This document shows, one piece after another, positions 7,523 to 11,228 of a stretch of DNA of 11,228 nt; within the stretch, counting starts at the first letter, position 1; each line of letters begins with the position of its first letter. Origin of the DNA: JAADDG01 sp964450755 (GTDB lineage: Bacteria > Campylobacterota > Campylobacteria > Campylobacterales > JAADDG01); the NCBI GenBank assembly GCA_964450755.1, contig CAYVDJ010000027.1, positions 1 to 11,228 of the forward strand. The letters are read 5' to 3'. A program made the translations under genes and the position numbers. The notes below the pieces were generated by a model. That model saw nothing but the letters and a program-made list of their open reading frames with translations, was not told the origin of the DNA and made no database searches.

Positions 7523-8065
7523 TTACAAAAAAGGCAAAAGCTTCTCTATCGTCAAACCCATTGCGCAGCTTTGCAAACCTTTGACCTCTTTTATATACTT
7601 TTTACAAAATCCCTCAACCATACAGGCTCCGGCTTTATCTTTCCACTCATCACCTTTTAGATAATTTTCCAAATCATCTTCATTAAAAGGATAAAAGAGA
7701 TATTTTGTTTCGCTAAGATCCAAAAACTCCAGTTTTTTTGATTTATAATTCATACAGGTAATGATAGAGACGCTTTTTCCGCTTTGTGATAATAAAATCT
7801 CTCTTGCATCATCTTTGTCTTTTGCTTTTCTAAGTATTTTTTCTCCCGAAACAACAACCGTATCGGCAGTTAAAAGAGGCGTATCAAAACCGTAACTTTC
7901 CACACATTTTTTCATTTTTCCGACAGCAGCATGATAGACAAAATGTTCCGGCTTTGTATAAGTTAAAGCCTCCTCATCAAAATCACACCCTTTTTGTATA
8001 AAGTCTATACCGAATTTTTTTAAAATTTTTGCTCTGGTTATGGAATTTGAAGCCAAAACTATCAT
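7523..8065 (-). CDS. maf: Maf/YhdE-type nucleoside triphosphate pyrophosphatase
   Basis: This 180-residue cytoplasmic enzyme belongs to the Maf family, which hydrolyses non-canonical or modified nucleoside triphosphates to monophosphates and has been linked to septum formation. Visible motifs, numbered from the chosen start, are LASNSITRAKIL (4-15, substrate loop), TADTVV (66-71) with catalytic aspartate D68, and WKDKAGACMVEG (141-152), matching the family's GKAGAY-IQG segment. CAMGL (167-171) matches the usual conserved VVGLP region. I chose the ATG at 8065 rather than the TTG one codon upstream. AAGGGGA then lies 5 bases away, whereas it would be only 2 bases from the TTG. The stop of the membrane-protein gene and this start share one base (TGATG), so translational coupling is likely. 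The family assignment is firm; the exact substrate is not. Confidence 0.95.
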   Translation of the reverse strand: MIVLASNSITRAKILKKFGIDFIQKGCDFDEEALTYTKPEHFVYHAAVGKMKKCVESYGFDTPLLTADTVVVSGEKILRKAKDKDDAREILLSQSGKSVSIITCMNYKSKKLEFLDLSETKYLFYPFNEDDLENYLKGDEWKDKAGACMVEGFCKKYIKEVKGLQSCAMGLTIEKLLPFL

Positions 8066-8568
8066 CAAAGTCCCCTTAAAATAAGACCAAAATATGTAGC
8101 TATAATCCCTAAAAAGAAATTAAGAGGGAAAAGATAATCAAGCACCAATATCAGATCATTTTTAGCAGCCAGAAAATTCCCGCTACTATAATGCTTCTGT
8201 GCCTGACGCCATTTTATTACCGTATATAAAAAAATAGCTACCATAAATCCGCCCATCATTTCATTTGTATGCACAATTGTAAGCAATATCGGATTTCCTT
8301 GACTAAACACAAATCCCATCTGCATAATTAAAGCTGTAACGATAACAATAAGAATCAGAAAAGTTACAATAAAATTAAATCTTTTTAAAGAACTCATTAT
8401 GATTCTAATATTATCCTCTTTTAACGGCTTCATCCTTATAAAATGAGACATAGTAGCGGTAAGAGTAATCATTCCTCCCATCCAGATAGCCGCACTAAGT
8501 ACATGAAGAAGTACGATTATTTTGGTATATTTAGTAAAAAAATCCATAAAGTCTTCAAAGAAAAACAT
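8065..8568 (-). CDS. Small four-helix membrane protein, CopD/DUF2269-like
   Basis: This 167-residue inner-membrane protein has four hydrophobic segments, near residues 15-40, 66-89, 94-118 and 141-165. The first helix contains LHVLSAAIWMGGM, a histidine-plus-WxGG pattern seen in CopD-domain and DUF2269-type proteins, some of which are suspected heme or metal binders. Candidate ligand histidines are H22, H42 and H100. The exact family is uncertain, and the role may be only a conserved neighbour of alaS and maf. The start at 8568 is 8 bases after the alaS stop. An alternative in-frame ATG at 8547 (eighth codon) would give MDFFTKYTK and has a weak GAAG upstream; the two cannot be separated. Its stop overlaps the maf start by one base. 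Confidence 0.72.
   Translation of the reverse strand: MFFFEDFMDFFTKYTKIIVLLHVLSAAIWMGGMITLTATMSHFIRMKPLKEDNIRIIMSSLKRFNFIVTFLILIVIVTALIMQMGFVFSQGNPILLTIVHTNEMMGGFMVAIFLYTVIKWRQAQKHYSSGNFLAAKNDLILVLDYLFPLNFFLGIIATYFGLILRGL
8071..8077 (-). promoter_or_regulatory. Ribosome binding site deciding the maf start
   Basis: AAGGGGA on the minus strand lies 5 bases before the ATG at 8065. It sits inside the last codons of the upstream membrane-protein gene. It argues against the TTG at 8068, which would leave only a 2-base spacer. Confidence 0.7.
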
Positions 8569-8576
8569 ATTTTATT

Positions 8577-11126
8577 TTACCTGTTTAAACTTTCTTTTGC
8601 AAACTCCAAAGCTGTTTTTTTGGCATCTTCCATTTTGGAGATATCTTTGCCTCCGGCCTGGGCAAAATCGGCTCTTCCTCCACCTCCACCGCCTACGACG
8701 GGAGCTGTCTTTTTGATCCACTCTCCGGCTTTCAGGGAAGCATTTTTGACACCTGCCGCTATCATCACTTTATCGCCTCTTTTTTGAAAGAGCATAATTG
8801 CTATTTTGTCATTTGCATTTTTTTGTTCATCGATGATGTTTTTAATATCTCCGGCTTCCACCTCATCAACGATCACTTTTATATCACCGATATTTTGGGC
8901 TTTAAGCTCTTTTATCGCCCCTTTTGACAAAGAGTTGATTTCGGCTTTGAGTTTTACTATCTCATCTTTGAGTCTTGCTATGCCGATAAGAGGATCTCTG
9001 TTTTTTACCTGTTCACAGATCTCACCGACACTTTTTCTAAAACTCTCCGCATACTCATAGGCACTGTATCCGCAAACCCCCTCTATTCTTCTGACTCCGG
9101 CACTGACACCAGACTCTTTTGTTATAAAAAACGAGCCAATCTCGGCACTGTTTTTTACATGGGTTCCGCCGCAAAGCTCCACACTCGCATCAGCTACCGA
9201 TACGACTCTCACTCTATCACCGTATTTTTCACCAAAAAGCGCCATGGCGCCTCTTTTTTTTGCACTCTCTATATCCGTAACATCGGTTGTTACAGGAAGA
9301 TTTCTTGAGATTATTTCATTGACATTTTTCTCTATCGTATGAAGTTCATCTTGAGTCAAGGCTTTTGGATGTGAAAAATCAAATCGAAGTCTGTTCTCTT
9401 CCACCAAACTTCCAGCCTGTGTTACATGTTCTCCAAGCACTTCCCTTAAAACGGCATGTAAAATATGTGTGGCTGTGTGATGTTTTGCCGTCTCAAATCT
9501 TTTCATACTTACTTTTGCTTTTACTTTATCTGCTGTTCTTATCTTCTCTTTGGCTTTTATCAAAGAGAGATTGAGATCAAAAAATTTCTTCGTATCCAAA
9601 ACTTCGGCTTTGCCCTCTATCTCTCCCTCATCGCCTCTTTGACCTCCGCTTTGGGCATAAAACGGAGTTTTATCCAAAAACACCCATCCTTTTTCACCCT
9701 CTTTCAAAGAAGAAACAAGAGTAAATTTCTCATCAAGAAGAGCCAAAATTTTTGCTTCACTGTTTAAAGTGTCATATCCCACAAACTCATTTTTGCCAAA
9801 TTTCTCTATAAGCTTTTTAAAATCCCCCTCAGATGCGCTGTCTCCGCTTCCTTTCCATGCTGCTTTTGCTCTTTGCTTTTGTTCGTTCATCAATTTGTCA
9901 AAAGTTTTTGTATCAACAGTGAGATTTTTTTCTCTCAGCATATCCTGAGTCAAATCCAACGGAAATCCATAGGTATCATAAAGTTTAAATGCCACCTCTC
10001 CGCTGAAAAGTTTATCGGTTTTTTCAAGTTCTTTTTCAAAAAGCTCAAGTCCTGATGATATGGTTTTGAAAAATCTCTCCTCTTCAAGTTCTATCTGTTC
10101 TTTGACGCTTGAAGCTTTTTCCAAAAGATAAGGATACTGATTTGCCATCAGAGAATTGAGAGTATCTACAAGTTTATACATAAAAGGCTCTCTGAGTCCC
10201 AAAAGGTAGCCGTGTCTTACCGCTCTTCTTAATATTCTTCTTAGAACATACCCCCTGCCCTCTCTGTCAAAAGTAACACCCTGAGCCAAAAGAAAAGTTA
10301 CGGATCTGATATGATCGGCTATTACTCTAAAACTCGCCCCCTCTTCATATTTGTATTTGATATTTGTCAGCTTTTGCATCTCTTTTATAAGAGGAGTAAA
10401 AAGGGAACTTTCAAAATTGCTGTGAACTCCTTCCATGATAGCCACAACTCTCTCAAGTCCCATTCCGGTATCGATAGAGGGTTTTGGAAGAGGAGTCAAA
10501 ACACCATCTTTATCTCTTTCATACTGCATAAAAACAAGATTCCATATCTCCAAAAAGCGATCTCCGTCTCCTCCGAGATAATCCTCTTTAGTATCAAACT
10601 CTTCACCCTGATCATAAAATATCTCACTGCAAGGACCGCAAGGACCCGTATCTCCCATCTGCCAGAAGTTATCTTTGTCACCAAACCTTTTGATACGATC
10701 TTTTGAGATATGTTTTTGCCAGATCTCATAAGCTTCATCATCGCTTTCATGGATAGTTACCCATAACTTTTCAACAGGCAGATTTAAAACTTCTGTTATA
10801 AACTCCCACGCATAGGCTATCGCATCCTCTTTGAAATAATCCCCGAAAGAGAAATTTCCAAGCATTTCAAAAAAAGTGTGATGTCTTCTGGTGTAACCTA
10901 CATTTTCAAGATCGTTATGTTTGCCTCCGGCTCTTATGCAAGTCTGGCAACTTGCGGCTCTTGGAGGAGTCGGAGAGGGAACTTCCCCTGTAAAGATACT
11001 TTTAAAAGGAACCATTCCCGCATTGACAAAAAGCAGAGTCGGATCATCAGGTACAAGCGGTGCGCTTTCATAAACTTTGTGGCCTTTGTTCTCAAAAAAC
11101 TTTAAAAACTCCCCTCTAATATCCAT
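8577..11126 (-). CDS. alaS: Alanyl-tRNA synthetase
   Basis: This 849-residue cytoplasmic enzyme attaches alanine to tRNA-Ala and edits misacylated Ser/Gly-tRNA. Class II catalytic elements include RRHHTFFEMLGNFSFGDYF (80-98), DTGPCGPCSE (159-168), EIWNLVFMQ (193-201) and DTGMGLERV (219-227). The tRNA-recognition region includes EGRGYVLRRILRRAVRHG (289-306). The editing domain has the zinc-site motifs HTATH (550-554) and CGGTH (652-656). The C-Ala domain ends with a glycine run and GRADFAQAGGKD (817-828). Length is normal. The frame extends to a GTG at 11132, but AGGA at 11136-11139 is 9 bases from the ATG at 11126 and only 3 from the GTG. The resulting N-terminus MDIRGEFLKFF matches the family, so ATG is chosen. 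It heads the six-gene operon. Confidence 0.99.
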   Translation of the reverse strand: MDIRGEFLKFFENKGHKVYESAPLVPDDPTLLFVNAGMVPFKSIFTGEVPSPTPPRAASCQTCIRAGGKHNDLENVGYTRRHHTFFEMLGNFSFGDYFKEDAIAYAWEFITEVLNLPVEKLWVTIHESDDEAYEIWQKHISKDRIKRFGDKDNFWQMGDTGPCGPCSEIFYDQGEEFDTKEDYLGGDGDRFLEIWNLVFMQYERDKDGVLTPLPKPSIDTGMGLERVVAIMEGVHSNFESSLFTPLIKEMQKLTNIKYKYEEGASFRVIADHIRSVTFLLAQGVTFDREGRGYVLRRILRRAVRHGYLLGLREPFMYKLVDTLNSLMANQYPYLLEKASSVKEQIELEEERFFKTISSGLELFEKELEKTDKLFSGEVAFKLYDTYGFPLDLTQDMLREKNLTVDTKTFDKLMNEQKQRAKAAWKGSGDSASEGDFKKLIEKFGKNEFVGYDTLNSEAKILALLDEKFTLVSSLKEGEKGWVFLDKTPFYAQSGGQRGDEGEIEGKAEVLDTKKFFDLNLSLIKAKEKIRTADKVKAKVSMKRFETAKHHTATHILHAVLREVLGEHVTQAGSLVEENRLRFDFSHPKALTQDELHTIEKNVNEIISRNLPVTTDVTDIESAKKRGAMALFGEKYGDRVRVVSVADASVELCGGTHVKNSAEIGSFFITKESGVSAGVRRIEGVCGYSAYEYAESFRKSVGEICEQVKNRDPLIGIARLKDEIVKLKAEINSLSKGAIKELKAQNIGDIKVIVDEVEAGDIKNIIDEQKNANDKIAIMLFQKRGDKVMIAAGVKNASLKAGEWIKKTAPVVGGGGGGRADFAQAGGKDISKMEDAKKTALEFAKESLNR

Positions 11127-11135
11127 AATCACTTA

Positions 11136-11139
11136 TCCT
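11136..11139 (-). promoter_or_regulatory. Ribosome binding site deciding the alaS start
   Basis: AGGA on the minus strand lies 9 bases upstream of the ATG at 11126 and only 3 bases from the in-frame GTG at 11132. This favours the ATG. Confidence 0.6.
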
Positions 11140-11145
11140 ATTCTT

Positions 11146-11151
11146 TTTATA
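11146..11151 (-). promoter_or_regulatory. Candidate -10 element for the alaS operon
   Basis: TATAAA on the minus strand lies about 20 bases upstream of the alaS ATG, leaving a very short leader. The region further upstream reads as a T-rich run (TTTTTTTT around 11169-11176) rather than a clear -35 box. This is the pattern described for sigma-70 promoters of Campylobacter. No terminator or attenuator is visible in the leader. Confidence 0.45.
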
Positions 11152-11153
11152 AT
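11148..11153 (+). promoter_or_regulatory. Candidate -10 element for a divergent gene
   Basis: A perfect TATAAT on the plus strand, preceded by a T-run, overlaps the minus-strand TATAAA of alaS. It would start a transcript near 11160, leading to the probable gene start at the right edge. Chance occurrence is possible in this AT-rich stretch. Confidence 0.4.
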
Positions 11154-11214
11154 GAAATGATTTTAGCGAAAAAAAACAGATTTTTACCTTAAAAAAGATT
11201 AAGGGGGTTTGACT

Positions 11215-11228
11215 TTGAGAAGGATACA
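11215..11228 (+). CDS. Possible start of a plus-strand gene running off the window
   Basis: AAGGGGG at 11201-11207 is a strong ribosome binding site candidate, 7 bases before a TTG at 11215 that opens a frame beginning M-R-R-I. TTG is used as a start elsewhere in this window. Alternatively, AGAAGGA at 11217-11223 could serve an ATG just beyond the edge. Either way a divergent gene probably begins here, but only a few codons are visible and no product can be named. Confidence 0.3.

Noticed and set aside
8669..8700. Glycine run in AlaRS as an anomaly
   Set aside because: A glycine-rich segment before the final A-Q-A-G-G motif is normal for the C-Ala domain of alanyl-tRNA synthetases.
8443..8787. 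Plus-strand open frame of about 114 codons with a proline run
   Set aside because: It lies opposite the end of alaS and the start of the small membrane-protein gene. Its proline run is just the complement of the AlaRS glycine run. No ribosome binding site or family resemblance.
9465..9767. Plus-strand open frame of about 100 codons
   Set aside because: Antisense to the editing-domain region of alaS, which is unmistakable on the other strand. Composition looks like a shadow frame.
10311..10706. Plus-strand open frame of about 131 codons
   Set aside because: Fully antisense to the AlaRS catalytic domain, with no start signal.

Overview
The window looks like a chromosomal segment of a Campylobacterota (Epsilonproteobacteria) bacterium. 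It is AT-rich, uses ATG, GTG and TTG starts, and carries the association of alaS, maf, a bioF-like gene and a PBP1A gene. From memory, related arrangements are alaS-maf-pbpA in Campylobacter jejuni and PBP1A next to bioF in Helicobacter pylori. Genus cannot be assigned from the sequence alone. No tRNA, rRNA, CRISPR array, insertion sequence or phage gene is visible.

The right two thirds (about 3803-11126, minus strand) is a compact six-gene housekeeping operon. In transcription order it encodes alanyl-tRNA synthetase (alaS), a small four-helix membrane protein resembling CopD/DUF2269-type proteins, the Maf nucleotide pyrophosphatase, a BioF-type alpha-oxoamine synthase, a lone NikD/DppD-like ABC ATPase, and the bifunctional peptidoglycan synthase PBP1A. 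Gaps are 8 bp or less and three junctions overlap or abut stop to start, so the genes are probably cotranscribed and partly translationally coupled. Ribosome binding sites support trimmed starts for alaS (ATG at 11126) and maf (ATG at 8065), a TTG start for the ABC gene and a GTG start for the PBP gene. A candidate promoter lies just upstream of alaS and overlaps a divergent TATAAT; a further plus-strand gene probably begins at the right edge.

The left third (about 205-3798, plus strand) is a three-gene set of different character: very AT-rich, with no gene I can name, and tightly coupled (ATGA overlap, then a 1-bp gap). It encodes a 70-residue charged protein, a 334-residue protein with about five membrane segments, and a 792-residue soluble protein. 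The large protein appears to contain a degenerate metallopeptidase-like core (HExxS instead of HExxH, followed by an AD motif and an HxHxR motif). Its C-terminal half seems to hold three ferredoxin-like modules, each with a G-x-x-D turn, reminiscent of Lrp/AsnC effector (RAM/ACT-like) domains. These readings are by eye and tentative. The set runs tail-to-tail into the PBP gene with only 4 bp between stop codons. It looks like an accessory cassette, and a membrane-coupled sensing or defence-type system is one possible but unproven reading. It is the most interesting part of the window.
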